NCBI GenBank assembly: GCA_027364495.1
Contig: DAHXPE010000070.1
Location: 1 to 11,602, forward strand
DNA: 11,602 nt
Source of the DNA: Candidatus Heimdallarchaeota archaeon
GTDB lineage: Archaea; Asgardarchaeota; Heimdallarchaeia; Hodarchaeales; LC-3
Direction of reading: 5' to 3'
Each line of letters starts with the position of its first letter. The stretch's first letter is position 1. The notes under the pieces were generated by a model. The model was not told the DNA's origin. It worked only from the letters and a program-made list of their open reading frames with translations, and ran no database searches. Both the position numbers and the translations under genes were made by a program. This document shows positions 1 through 6,474 of the stretch, piece by piece.

Positions 1-441
1 TATGTAAGGAAAAAAATAGAGGAGCTATTTACACAATACTTTTTTGAATTAACATGGAAAAAAGAGTCTTTTCAAAAAATCAAATTGGATAGTTATTACA
101 AAATAACGGTCCTTACCCATTCTGGACTTGATAAATTTTCAGAATTATCAGCAGGTGAGAGGCAAATTCTTGCTTATTCATTCATAGCTTCCTTAACATC
201 ATTGTCTGGATTTGAAGCACCAATAATTATTGATACCCCATTAGGTAGAATTTCAAAAGTACCACGCAAAAATATTGCTGCATCATTACCTAAATTTTTA
301 CGAGGAACACAAATTACTTTTTTATTTACCGAAACTGAATTTACTGAGGATGTCCAACAACATTTGAAAAATCGTATTGGTTATGAATACAGTTTAAATT
401 ATAATCAAGAAAAAGAAATCTGTGAAATCAAAGAGGATTAA
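1..441 (+). CDS. dndD: DndD-type DNA phosphorothioation ATPase, C-terminal part (5' end outside window)
   Basis: The frame is open from the first base, so this is the last ~146 codons of a larger protein; a TTG at 85 is internal and not a credible start. Visible are an ABC signature LSAGERQ (nt 145-165) and a Walker B region with the DndD-type string IDTPLGR (nt 229-249), then a beta-strand/switch segment ending FTETEF. DndD proteins are SMC/Rad50-like ATPases that work with DndC and DndE to replace a non-bridging backbone oxygen with sulfur. As in other DndD proteins I know, threonine follows the Walker B aspartate where Rad50 and SMC have the catalytic glutamate. The D-loop reads GRIS rather than the more usual GRLD. 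The next gene starts 3 nt after the stop, so they are co-transcribed. A generic Rad50-like defence ATPase is the alternative, but IDTPLGR together with the next two genes favours DndD. Confidence 0.83.
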   Translation, partial: YVRKKIEELFTQYFFELTWKKESFQKIKLDSYYKITVLTHSGLDKFSELSAGERQILAYSFIASLTSLSGFEAPIIIDTPLGRISKVPRKNIAASLPKFLRGTQITFLFTETEFTEDVQQHLKNRIGYEYSLNYNQEKEICEIKED

Positions 442-444
442 GAG

Positions 445-924
445 ATGATACCTACCAAAGCGATTAATACTACTCTTCCTAAAGAAATAGGAATTGATGA
501 AAGTTCGAAATATGACTACGAAGGTCTTTTAAGTGGCACTGGTAAATATGTCCATTCCCCTTTTACTAACCTCGATTACTACAATATATTTTTAGTTTCT
601 ATGTCAATCGGTTTTATTAGAGGGAAAAGAAAGCCATTAAGCAAAAAAATAAATTTTATTAAGTCACAAATATTTAAAGATAACTACGGAGAGGCATTAG
701 TTTTAGCATTGGCCGTCTATGAAAGTAATTCAACATCAATTATTTTAGATCAGAATCAGATGTATTCAATAGCTGAGGAATATGCAAATGGCGGTTTAGA
801 GTTATTAGTAGAGCTAGTAGTCTCTGGGTCAGACTCAATTGCTCAAGAAATAGAAGAAAAATGGAAAATATATATATCCGACACCATTCAATTAATTGAG
901 AATGAATTACGCCAAGAAACATAA
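445..924 (+). CDS. Dnd system-associated protein 4-like small protein
   Basis: A 159-residue soluble protein, second in the dnd operon. The ATG is 3 nt after the dndD stop, and a GAGG Shine-Dalgarno within the dndD tail lies 8 nt upstream, indicating translational coupling. Two segments resemble what I recall of the dnd-associated protein 4 family (TIGR04062-type): a central helix with SMSIGFIRGKRKPL, matching the family's 'ALGaKhgRRxPL' pattern, and a later IAEEYANGGLELL, matching 'IFEEYANGGLEIL'. No catalytic motif, membrane segment or metal site is visible. The family's biochemical role is not known to me; its recurrent linkage to dnd genes suggests a structural or regulatory subunit of modification or restriction. 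It does not look like DndE, which is shorter and begins with a conserved RxRL-type helix. The assignment rests on recalled motifs plus location. Confidence 0.7.
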   Translation: MIPTKAINTTLPKEIGIDESSKYDYEGLLSGTGKYVHSPFTNLDYYNIFLVSMSIGFIRGKRKPLSKKINFIKSQIFKDNYGEALVLALAVYESNSTSIILDQNQMYSIAEEYANGGLELLVELVVSGSDSIAQEIEEKWKIYISDTIQLIENELRQET

Positions 925-950
925 TTTTTTAAATTCGTGTGTTTTTAAAC

Positions 951-2342
951 ATGGATAAAATTAATGAACTTTTTTTAGATGTTAATCCCAATTTACGATG
1001 GTATCAAAGGGAGGCTTTAAATGCCTGGATTGAGAATTCTTATCAAGGTATACTTGTCATGGCAACTGGGACAGGAAAAACCATCGTAGCCCTTTCTGCA
1101 ATTCAATTAATAAAAATTATTCAGCCGGAACTTAAAATTATAATAATTACTGTTCCTAAAATCCATTTAGCAGAACAATGGTCGCAAGCTATTGAATCTA
1201 TAAATAGGGTTCCAATTATCTGTCATTCTGGAAATAAAAAGTGGGATACTACCCTAAAGAATAAAATCCTTTTAATTAATAAGATTGAAACAAAAGTATT
1301 GATTATTATTGCCACTCTTGGAACATTTATTAGTAAACGATTTCAAAATTATTTAGTTCACTTTTCCGATAAATTGTCATTAATAATATGTGATGAAGCA
1401 CATAATATAGGAACTATTAAAACAAGAATGTTAATTCCAGATCATTTTTGTTATAGATTAGCATTAACAGCCACTCCTGAACGGTGGTTTGATGAAGAAG
1501 GTACAAATTACATATATAGATATTTTAATAAAGTCGTTTATACCTTTTCTCTTTCACAGGCGGTTGAACAAGGATTTCTTGTACCCTATTATTATAAAAT
1601 GATTCAAATTTCTTTAACAGACGAAGAATTAAACGAATATGAAGCAAAAACATTAGATTTTGTAGTTTTACAAAATAAAATTGACCAATTGAAAAATAAA
1701 TCTCAAAAAGAAAATGAATCTGAAATTTTAATTTTAGAGAAAAGGTTACAACATATTGCAATTGTGAGAAAACAGATAATTATCAATGCAGAGCAAAAAT
1801 ATGCCATATTTTCGACGCTAATTAATGATTTTAGAAAAGAACAAGGAATTTTAATTTATTGTTCTCCCCAACAATTTAATAGAATTGGTGAAATATTGTC
1901 AAGCTCAGGATTAATTTACAGGTCTCTAAAATATAATAATCATAAAGTTAATGAGAGAAACAAAATTTTGAAATCATTTGAAAAAGGAGAACTTCCAATA
2001 CTTATATCCATGAATATTTTAGATGAAGGCGTTGATTTACCGTCAATATCAACAGCAATTTTCCTAGCTAGTTCAACCAATCCAAAAGAATTTATTCAGC
2101 GAAGAGGTAGAATTCTACGTCCATCAGAAAAAAAAAAATTTGCGAAAATAATAGATTTTGTAGTTACAAATACATTTGAAAGTTGGCAATCACAACCAGA
2201 TAGTAAACAATTATTTGAAGCAAATTATCCCAATGAGACAATAATGAACTCTGAGTTTAAAAGAGCTAACGAATTTATTAAAGATTGTATGAACAAATCA
2301 GATTTTTCTTCATTTTCTATACTAAAGGATTATATTAATTGA
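951..2342 (+). CDS. SF2 DEAH-box helicase of the dnd-linked restriction type
   Basis: A complete two-RecA-domain superfamily 2 helicase of 463 residues. Motifs in order: Q-like RWYQREAL (16-23), Walker A ATGTGKT (38-44), DEAH (148-151), TATP motif III (173-176), motif V DEGVDLP (358-364) and arginine-finger motif VI QRRGR (383-387). A charged, probably coiled-coil stretch at about 224-280 separates the two lobes. No nuclease or methylase domain is attached. Third in the dnd operon, 26 nt after the previous stop, it resembles the helicase family called 'DNA phosphorothioation system restriction enzyme' (TIGR04095-type), thought to help destroy DNA lacking phosphorothioate. I chose the ATG at 951; an in-frame GTG at 939 would add four residues, and neither has a clear ribosome binding site. 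A general type III/RadD-like repair helicase is the alternative, made less likely by context. Confidence 0.8.
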   Translation: MDKINELFLDVNPNLRWYQREALNAWIENSYQGILVMATGTGKTIVALSAIQLIKIIQPELKIIIITVPKIHLAEQWSQAIESINRVPIICHSGNKKWDTTLKNKILLINKIETKVLIIIATLGTFISKRFQNYLVHFSDKLSLIICDEAHNIGTIKTRMLIPDHFCYRLALTATPERWFDEEGTNYIYRYFNKVVYTFSLSQAVEQGFLVPYYYKMIQISLTDEELNEYEAKTLDFVVLQNKIDQLKNKSQKENESEILILEKRLQHIAIVRKQIIINAEQKYAIFSTLINDFRKEQGILIYCSPQQFNRIGEILSSSGLIYRSLKYNNHKVNERNKILKSFEKGELPILISMNILDEGVDLPSISTAIFLASSTNPKEFIQRRGRILRPSEKKKFAKIIDFVVTNTFESWQSQPDSKQLFEANYPNETIMNSEFKRANEFIKDCMNKSDFSSFSILKDYIN

Positions 2343-2456
2343 AACTTATTTTGATAATATGTAATTTGTTTCAATGCTCTTTTTCTGGAAGAAATTTTAT
2401 TTTTTTAAAACAATTAAGCTTAAGGAACTGCTATATATCTATTTTCGCAACCTTTC
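2343..2456. other. AT-rich intergenic stretch after the helicase
   Basis: No gene is visible between the helicase stop and the start of the decayed stretch. T-rich runs on the plus strand (for example 2399-2407) could terminate the dnd transcript in the archaeal manner. Just beyond, at 2470-2487, lies an uninterrupted run of eleven A followed by seven T, a bent, easily melted tract. Confidence 0.35.
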
Positions 2457-2878
2457 TTAACTAATTTTCAAAAAAAAAAATTTTTTTGATAAAAGAAGAA
2501 CTTGAAAAGGTTCATTCTCAATTTTTTTTTATTCTTTATTATTGATATTTTTAAATCCCATTCGACCTTTTTCCTTATCCCAAGAATTACTAGTAAGGAT
2601 CCCCAATCATATTTAGATGATCGATCCTTTTATGCTACCTTTTTTCAATTTTAAGTACTTTATTTTTATTGATCTCTTTATTTTAATTTTTAAACTCATT
2701 CTCAAACATTAATTTAATATTAAGACTAAAGGCTATTTTTTCAACTTTTAAATCAATTATACAGAAAATATGATCATCTTTTAATTCATCAAGAGCTAAA
2801 ATTAAGCCAAAGCATTAAAAAAATCTTTTATTTGAGTTTTAAGTCATTTGTTTTCTCAATAACATTATATTCTATTTC
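2457..2878 (-). pseudogene. Decayed gene remnant between the dnd operon and vapBC
   Basis: There is no long open frame here, but the minus strand holds coding-like stretches that join across frameshifts and stops. From high to low coordinates these are a segment containing EYNVIEKTNDLKLK (down to about 2830), one containing ALDELKDDHIFCIIDLKVEK (open 2814-2686), a continuation in the same frame past TAA (2683-2685) and a further TAG with RIDHLNMIGDP, and then, one frame over, SNSWDKEKGRMGFKNINNKE and, past another TAA (2529-2531), ENEPFQVLLLSKK. That is about 140 codons with at least three in-frame stops and about three frameshifts. The amino-acid composition resembles the intact genes nearby rather than random AT-rich sequence. 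I do not recognise the family. Such remnants beside a defence operon suggest a neighbour that has lost function. Confidence 0.45.
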
Positions 2879-2880
2879 AT

Positions 2881-3390
2881 TTATGTAATTAATTCTTGGA
2901 TTCTTTTCTTGAATTCTATTTGATCAAATTTTTCTCCTACTTCTAGTAGTAAAGGCGGATTAAATACTTGATCTATTCTTCGAACATTTAGTAACTCTAA
3001 TAGATTTTTATCATGAGTCACAAGTGTGTTTACTTGTTCTTGTTCCATTGTTGCTAATATTAATGCATCTCTTCCTCCTATTCCTTTATTTCTATTTTTT
3101 TCTACTATTTTTAACGCCACTTCCATCAATGTTAACGTTATTTCTTTTATTTCCATATTTTCTAAGTGAAAAGTACTTGTTATTATTTCATAAGCTTTTT
3201 CTGCATTTATTTGTTCATTTCTAAAGAAACTATGGGCTATCTCTAATGGAATTATTGTATTTATTAGTATTTTTTCTTTAGAAAGAACTCCATTTTCATT
3301 GTCACCATCAAGAAAATTAATGACATTTGTACTTTCTTTAGCATTAGAATCTAAATAATAAATCCAGATTTGTGAATCAATACTTATCAT
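2881..3390 (-). CDS. vapC: VapC-type PIN-domain ribonuclease toxin
   Basis: A 169-residue PIN-domain protein, slightly longer than many VapCs. The acidic residues expected to bind Mg2+ are present: Asp in MISIDSQ at the N-terminus, Glu in IPLEIAHSF, Asp in GGRDALILAT, and Asp in LVTHDKNL. VapC toxins are endoribonucleases that usually cut tRNA or rRNA and are held inactive by the partner VapB. I chose the ATG at 3390, one base past the vapB stop, preceded by GGGG; this gives the usual PIN start M-h-h-h-D. A TTG at 3402 would add four residues and overlap vapB by 11 nt. Either way the two genes are translationally coupled. The C-terminal ~30 residues are charged and go beyond the minimal PIN fold. 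The frame is intact with all acidic residues, so it is probably active although its surroundings are decayed. Confidence 0.85.
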   Translation of the reverse strand: MISIDSQIWIYYLDSNAKESTNVINFLDGDNENGVLSKEKILINTIIPLEIAHSFFRNEQINAEKAYEIITSTFHLENMEIKEITLTLMEVALKIVEKNRNKGIGGRDALILATMEQEQVNTLVTHDKNLLELLNVRRIDQVFNPPLLLEVGEKFDQIEFKKRIQELIT

Positions 3391-3391
3391 T

Positions 3392-3628
3392 CTAATCCCC
3401 AAACAATTTTTCGAAAGTTATTGTTTTTTTAGTCATTGTTTTTAATTCCACTCGAAATTTTGAGGCTTGTTCCTGTAATTGTTTTGCTGATAGTTTAGGT
3501 TGTATAGTTATTGAATTGCTTGTTACATTCATAAAGAGTTTTTCTCCTGGTTTTAGGTTTAATTGTTTTCTTATGTCTGTCGGGATCGTTATCCTTCCTT
3601 TATAGTCTAATTGTACTTCAATTGTCAT
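3392..3628 (-). CDS. vapB: VapB-type antitoxin with AbrB/SpoVT DNA-binding domain
   Basis: A 78-residue antitoxin. Residues 1-45 form an AbrB/MazE/SpoVT swapped-hairpin domain: EVQLDYKGRITIPTDIRKQL followed by LKPGEKLFM and a final strand ITIQPK. Residues 46-78 form an amphipathic tail likely to wrap the VapC active site. Antitoxins of this type also bind the promoter of their own operon, with the toxin as co-repressor. I chose the ATG at 3628: it begins exactly at the domain, has GGTGG immediately upstream, and lies about 37 nt from a TTTATTAT box near 3665. The in-frame TTG at 3661 would add an atypical proline/threonine-rich leader and would start upstream of the expected transcript start. 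The gene ends one base before the vapC ATG. Confidence 0.83.
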   Translation of the reverse strand: MTIEVQLDYKGRITIPTDIRKQLNLKPGEKLFMNVTSNSITIQPKLSAKQLQEQASKFRVELKTMTKKTITFEKLFGD

Positions 3629-3631
3629 TTG

Positions 3632-3652
3632 ACCACCCGTGGGCTTTGTGGG
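3632..3652 (-). promoter_or_regulatory. GC-rich inverted element over the vapB leader, candidate autoregulatory site
   Basis: In an otherwise AT-rich region this leader contains the inverted repeat CCAC-CC-GTGG (3633-3642) and a second GTGGG at 3648-3652. It overlaps the vapB ribosome binding site and the expected transcription start, downstream of a TTTATTAT box near 3665. An AbrB-fold antitoxin could bind here to repress its own operon. Part of the signal is simply the Shine-Dalgarno sequence, so the operator reading is inference. Confidence 0.35.
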
Positions 3653-3692
3653 TCTTACCAATAATAAAGGTTCGTGATAATCAAATTATTCT

Positions 3693-3895
3693 TCAATAGT
3701 AAAATGGACTAGATTTTTGATCTTCAGGTATTATTAATTTTTTCTTTTCCTTTTCTTTTAAATTTTCAGTAATATCTGGCTAAATTTTTCCATGTCCTCT
3801 AAATTTTTTAACCTTGTCATTATTTTTAAGTGCTTTTCATAAGATCTCAAGCAATAAGTTTCTGACAAAATAACTGGTCCATCAGAAGAGCAAAT
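3693..3895 (-). pseudogene. Gene remnant with frameshift, minus strand
   Basis: A coding-like stretch, open from 3895 down to 3761, reads SDGPVILSETYCLRSYEKHL and continues with a charged segment IMTRLKNLEDMEKFSQI before TAA at 3758-3760. One frame over it continues as ENLKEKEKKKLIIPEDQKSS and ends with TGA at 3693-3695. Just upstream, in yet another frame, is LACPECYKF, so a CxxC zinc-binding segment may have preceded it. Lack of any start codon plus two frame changes argues for a decayed gene of about 70-80 codons. The family is unrecognised. Confidence 0.4.
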
Positions 3896-4351
3896 TTATA
3901 GCACTCAGGACAGGCCAGTATATTGTATTAGGGTATCAATTACTTTCACAAGATTTTGACGAATTCTATGAAATTCCTGATGCGTATTGTTTGGATAAGG
4001 AATATGATGCTATAATTAATAAGAAATAAGGCATGAGTTAGATACTCAATTCTTAATCCAATCACTCGATAGTGAAAAAATCGATGAGAATTATAAATTA
4101 TTTGCTAAAATTTATTATGGAATTGTCAACGAATCTTCTTAATTCAACAAAAAAATACAAAAACAACAAATCAGATAAATTTAGGATATGAATTGAATGT
4201 AAAAAGCAAATCAGAGGAAGCAAAAACGATTAGAATAGAAGACTTGATACCTTTATTCAAAAAATGACGCTTCATTAATTAATATGAAAGCAATCATTAA
4301 AAAAACTGTCGAAAAATATGGTATTGTCAGATTAAATATCAAGAGTGAGAA
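3874..4351 (+). pseudogene. Decayed gene of about 150 codons with three frameshifts, plus strand
   Basis: Four coding-like segments follow each other on the plus strand, each ending in a stop and resuming in another frame: GYQLLSQDFDEFYEIPDAYC to a TAA at 4027-4029; EIRHELDTQFLIQSLDSEKI and FAKIYYGIVNESS to a TAA at 4140-4142; NLGYELNVKSKSEEAKTIRI with EDLIPLFKK to a TGA at 4265-4267; then NDASLINMKAIIKKTVEKYG to about 4351. The joins sit within 0-15 nt of each stop, as expected for single-base indels in a formerly continuous gene. No start codon is obvious at the left end, which overlaps the opposite-strand remnant. I do not recognise the product; it looks like a soluble alpha/beta protein with no visible catalytic motif. 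If several frames were restored by sequencing correction, this would be an intact gene. Confidence 0.5.
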
Positions 4352-4357
4352 AAATAA

Positions 4358-4729
4358 CTATTTATTCAGTTCTAATTCTAATTTCGTTATCGTTTCTTCG
4401 ATACTATTTTCCCAAGTTTCTAAAAATTTCCACCCACCTATTGCTACTTGAGACTTAAATCCTTTCACTTGACCCGTTAATGATTTCATTTCTTCTAAGT
4501 GATTTAAAGCACTTGATACTATTTCGGGCTTTCTAATTCCTTCTGATCTGGCTATTGTCTCTAATTTCTCACTTGCAATTGAAAATTTTTCAGAATTATT
4601 CAATTTAGTTAAATTTATTAGATCATATACATCTTTTATTCTTTCTCTTCCAAAATCCTTTACTTGAGTTAACGTTAATATTTTATCGCTAATTAGGTCC
4701 CCAAGACTTGCTATTGGTGTTAAAATTGA
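4358..4729 (-). pseudogene. N-terminally truncated helical protein fragment
   Basis: The frame is open from 4729 to a stop at 4358-4360, 123 codons, but has no ATG or GTG near its beginning. The only usable start is a TTG at 4603, which would give 81 residues and cut through obviously coding sequence (ISDKILTLTQVKDFGRERIK upstream of it). The right-hand boundary is a TAA at 4730-4732, and further short coding-like stretches lie beyond it (KMKIFQHQRTEFISISL at about 4755-4812), so the N-terminus appears to have been lost by frameshift. The product is helical and charged, ending in ENSIEETITKLELELNK. No family is recognised. It could still be translated from the TTG, but a broken remnant is more likely. 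Confidence 0.45.
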
Positions 4730-4852
4730 TTATTTCGTTCTTATAAACTGATGGAAATAAATTCAGTGCGTTGATGCTGAAATATCTTCATTTTAAATAA
4801 TATTTTTTTTCTATTACGAATATGAGTCTGAACCTGGTTAGAGATGGTGATT

Positions 4853-5269
4853 TTAATTCCTTGATAGAATTTTTTCTAATTTGTTAAAGCCAGCTTTCCA
4901 ACCTTGTACCGCCTCTGCATGATATTCAGGAGGTACTCCTGTAACTTCAACGGTTGTTTTAGTTTTTCCTTCTAGTTTTTCAAAAAGAACCCTTATTAAA
5001 AAAGATTTATCTGGAGATCCAGAAACTATTTCTTTATATAGATCCAATTTATGGAATATTCCTTCTTGGGTATTTACATCACCGTTTGATTGTGGCATAT
5101 CAAATTTCATTCTTCCTCCTACACGGACATCATATTCATAAATTATTAGATCTATCCCTGGTGCTGGATTAAACCATTTTGCAAATTGTTTTGGATCTGT
5201 CCATGCTTCCCAGAGCTCCTCCGGTGATGCGTCGAATATATGCAAGAGTATTATTTTTTTATTTGGCAA
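4853..5269 (-). CDS. AHSA1/SRPBCC-domain protein
   Basis: A 138-residue protein of the START-like SRPBCC fold, AHSA1 subfamily. Signatures are the first helix with AWTDPKQFAKWF (22-33), the strand DVRVGGRMKF (47-56), and the long C-terminal helix GWKAGFNKLEKIL (123-135). These proteins enclose a hydrophobic pocket; most stand-alone prokaryotic members have no assigned ligand. The start is a TTG at 5269 lying inside the last codons of the ArsR gene, an 11-nt overlap; it is placed exactly where the family's first strand begins, and no later ATG would leave the domain whole. ArsR-AHSA1 gene pairs of this kind are widespread in bacteria, so lateral acquisition is plausible. It is the last gene of a three-gene minus-strand unit. 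Confidence 0.87.
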   Translation of the reverse strand: MPNKKIILLHIFDASPEELWEAWTDPKQFAKWFNPAPGIDLIIYEYDVRVGGRMKFDMPQSNGDVNTQEGIFHKLDLYKEIVSGSPDKSFLIRVLFEKLEGKTKTTVEVTGVPPEYHAEAVQGWKAGFNKLEKILSRN

Positions 5270-5603
5270 ATTTTTTTTCCTTTTTAATTTTCAAGTGCTC
5301 ATCGAGTTTTTTAAAGCGTGCGGTCCAGAGTACCCGATACTGCTCTAGCCATTTATCCAGTTCTTGAAAAGGTTCTAATTGTAGAGAGTAGATATGTTTT
5401 TGTGCGTCTTTCTGAGAAGACACCAAACCACTTTTCGATAAAATAGCTAGATGCCGTGATACTCCTGATTGTTTTATTTTGACTCGTTTGACTAGGTCCA
5501 TTACTGTTTGATCTTGTTCGCATAAAGCATCAAGGATCTGACGGCGGGTGGGATCTGCTAATACAGAAAATATATCTTGTTTTACCTCTTTAATTAAACT
5601 CAT
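5259..5603 (-). CDS. ArsR-family winged-helix transcriptional regulator
   Basis: A 114-residue ArsR/SmtB-type winged helix. The N-terminal helix has LADPTRRQILDAL (15-27), the recognition helix is QSGVSRHLAILSKSGLV (45-61), and the wing is around KDAQKHIYSL (65-74). The C-terminal ~40 residues are helical and lysine-rich, a common dimerisation extension in the subgroup paired with AHSA1 genes. The metal-binding ELCVCDL motif of arsenic or zinc sensors is absent and there is only one cysteine (28), so a metal role is unlikely; this subgroup's inducer is generally unknown. It overlaps the AHSA1 gene downstream by 11 nt and follows the reductase gene after a 44-nt gap that contains a palindrome, suggesting autoregulation. 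The start is ATG at 5603. Confidence 0.9.
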   Translation of the reverse strand: MSLIKEVKQDIFSVLADPTRRQILDALCEQDQTVMDLVKRVKIKQSGVSRHLAILSKSGLVSSQKDAQKHIYSLQLEPFQELDKWLEQYRVLWTARFKKLDEHLKIKKEKKFAK

Positions 5604-5624
5604 AGATTAGAACTCTACTATTCT

Positions 5625-5646
5625 TTTAATTTAGTAATAAATTAAA
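5625..5646 (-). promoter_or_regulatory. Perfect 9-bp inverted repeat upstream of the ArsR gene
   Basis: The arms TTTAATTTA (5625-5633) and TAAATTAAA (5638-5646) are exact reverse complements around a 4-nt spacer. They occupy nearly half of the 44-nt gap between the reductase stop and the ArsR start. ArsR-family dimers bind inverted repeats overlapping their own promoters, so this is a natural operator candidate. The arms contain only A and T, so chance is a real alternative. Confidence 0.4.
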
Positions 5647-5647
5647 T

Positions 5648-6232
5648 TTATTTTGATTTATTTTTTTTGGGCTTATAGACTAAGACCACGATACCGCAAG
5701 TAAAAACTTCAGCTTTTACCAAAGTCAAGAATTGTAATTCAGTTACTTCTTTAAATATAGACGTTCCTTTACCTAGTACGACCGGGTTTACAAATAGATG
5801 TAATTCATCTATTAATTCATCTTTGATCAAGGAAGAAACAAATGACGTTCCTCCATAAACGATTATATCTTTTCCTGCACCATTCTTTAATTTTTTAATT
5901 TCTTCCTTCAAATCACCGGTTGCAATTGTGGTATTGTCCCATTTTGACTTCTCTAATGTTTTTGTAAATACTATTTTTGGTGTATCAACCATTTTTTTGG
6001 CAAATTGATAATTAGGATTTTTTTCATCTTTTACCAGCTCGGACCAAGCTGATACAAAACCATCAGTCATTTTTCTGCCTAAAAGAATGGTTCCACATGA
6101 ATCAGTAAGAGTGTTAACGTAATCCATGAGATCTTTTGACCATTTTGTTGCAAAATGCCATTCTAAATTTCCATTGCTATCTCCATTGTATCCATCGACA
6201 GTTAATTGGACCTGCAGTTTTAATTTTTTCAT
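5648..6232 (-). CDS. Dihydrofolate reductase-fold (RibD C-terminal family) reductase
   Basis: A 194-residue protein of the DHFR/RibD-C superfamily, the usual length for the stand-alone YwjB/YyaP-like group. Visible motifs are the first strand and loop KLQVQLTVDGYNGDSNGNLEW (split at 5-20 and 21-25), GRKMTDGF (52-59), the nucleotide-binding VYGGTSF (125-131), and VNPVVLGKGTSIF (148-160). Members bind NADPH; the substrate of this group is mostly unknown, and true folate or riboflavin roles should not be assumed. The ATG at 6232 has AAGGT 7-8 nt upstream. It is first in a minus-strand unit with the ArsR and AHSA1 genes, a grouping also common in bacteria. Expression probably starts at TATA-like boxes around 6281-6305. 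Confidence 0.88.
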   Translation of the reverse strand: MKKLKLQVQLTVDGYNGDSNGNLEWHFATKWSKDLMDYVNTLTDSCGTILLGRKMTDGFVSAWSELVKDEKNPNYQFAKKMVDTPKIVFTKTLEKSKWDNTTIATGDLKEEIKKLKNGAGKDIIVYGGTSFVSSLIKDELIDELHLFVNPVVLGKGTSIFKEVTELQFLTLVKAEVFTCGIVVLVYKPKKNKSK

Positions 6233-6280
6233 AATTATTACCTTTTTTAGTCGTTTTATTTTTCTTTTTAGGTTGAATTA

Positions 6281-6332
6281 TTATATATAGTATTGTGTAT
6301 ATAACTCTTTCCGTATATACATTATTATGTAT
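6281..6332 (-). promoter_or_regulatory. Promoter region of the reductase-ArsR-AHSA1 unit, with 6-bp palindrome
   Basis: On the minus strand there are two TATA-like boxes, TTATATAC (6298-6305, preceded by the purine-rich CGGAAAGAG as a BRE candidate) and CTATATATAA (6281-6290), 50-70 nt from the reductase ATG. Upstream lies the perfect inverted repeat ATACAT-TATT-ATGTAT (plus-strand reading, 6317-6332). It is positioned for an activator or repressor, but the regulator is unknown. Which TATA box is used cannot be told from sequence. Confidence 0.4.
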
Positions 6333-6404
6333 GTCAGAACTTCTTAAATAAAAAAACTCAAATACACTGATATTTGGAAAAATTATTAAAACTGACAACT
6401 GAAT

Positions 6405-6449
6405 AAAAAAAAGTGGACTTTATTTAGGTGTATGCATGACATGCCTAAA
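6405..6449 (-). terminator. Hairpin followed by T8, terminator of the EamA permease gene
   Basis: Just past the permease stop, 6423-6449 can fold into a stem with TTTAGG/CCTAAA at the base plus G-U pairs and one more A-T pair above. In the minus-strand transcript this is followed after about 10 nt by eight consecutive T (6412-6405). Archaeal termination depends mainly on T-runs, so the T8 is likely the active part. The rest of the 6233-6474 gap holds the promoter of the next unit and no gene. Confidence 0.5.
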
Positions 6450-6474
6450 TATTCATGATTTGAGTGAAAAATTA

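Noticed and set aside
445..924. Reading the second dnd gene as DndE
   Set aside because: It is longer than DndE and lacks its conserved N-terminal helix, while the EEYANGGLE segment matches the associated protein 4 pattern as I recall it.
2470..2487. A11T7 tract as a replication origin or transposon end
   Set aside because: No iterated origin-box repeats, no Orc/Cdc6 gene, no terminal inverted repeat or target duplication; homopolymers are common in this composition.
3024..3224. 66-codon Leu/Phe-rich plus-strand frame
   Set aside because: Exactly antisense to vapC, whose PIN residues are intact; the hydrophobic look comes from the complement of Lys/Glu codons.
5259..5603. Metal-sensing (arsenic or zinc) role for the ArsR-type regulator
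   Set aside because: The CxC metal motif is absent and there is only one cysteine.
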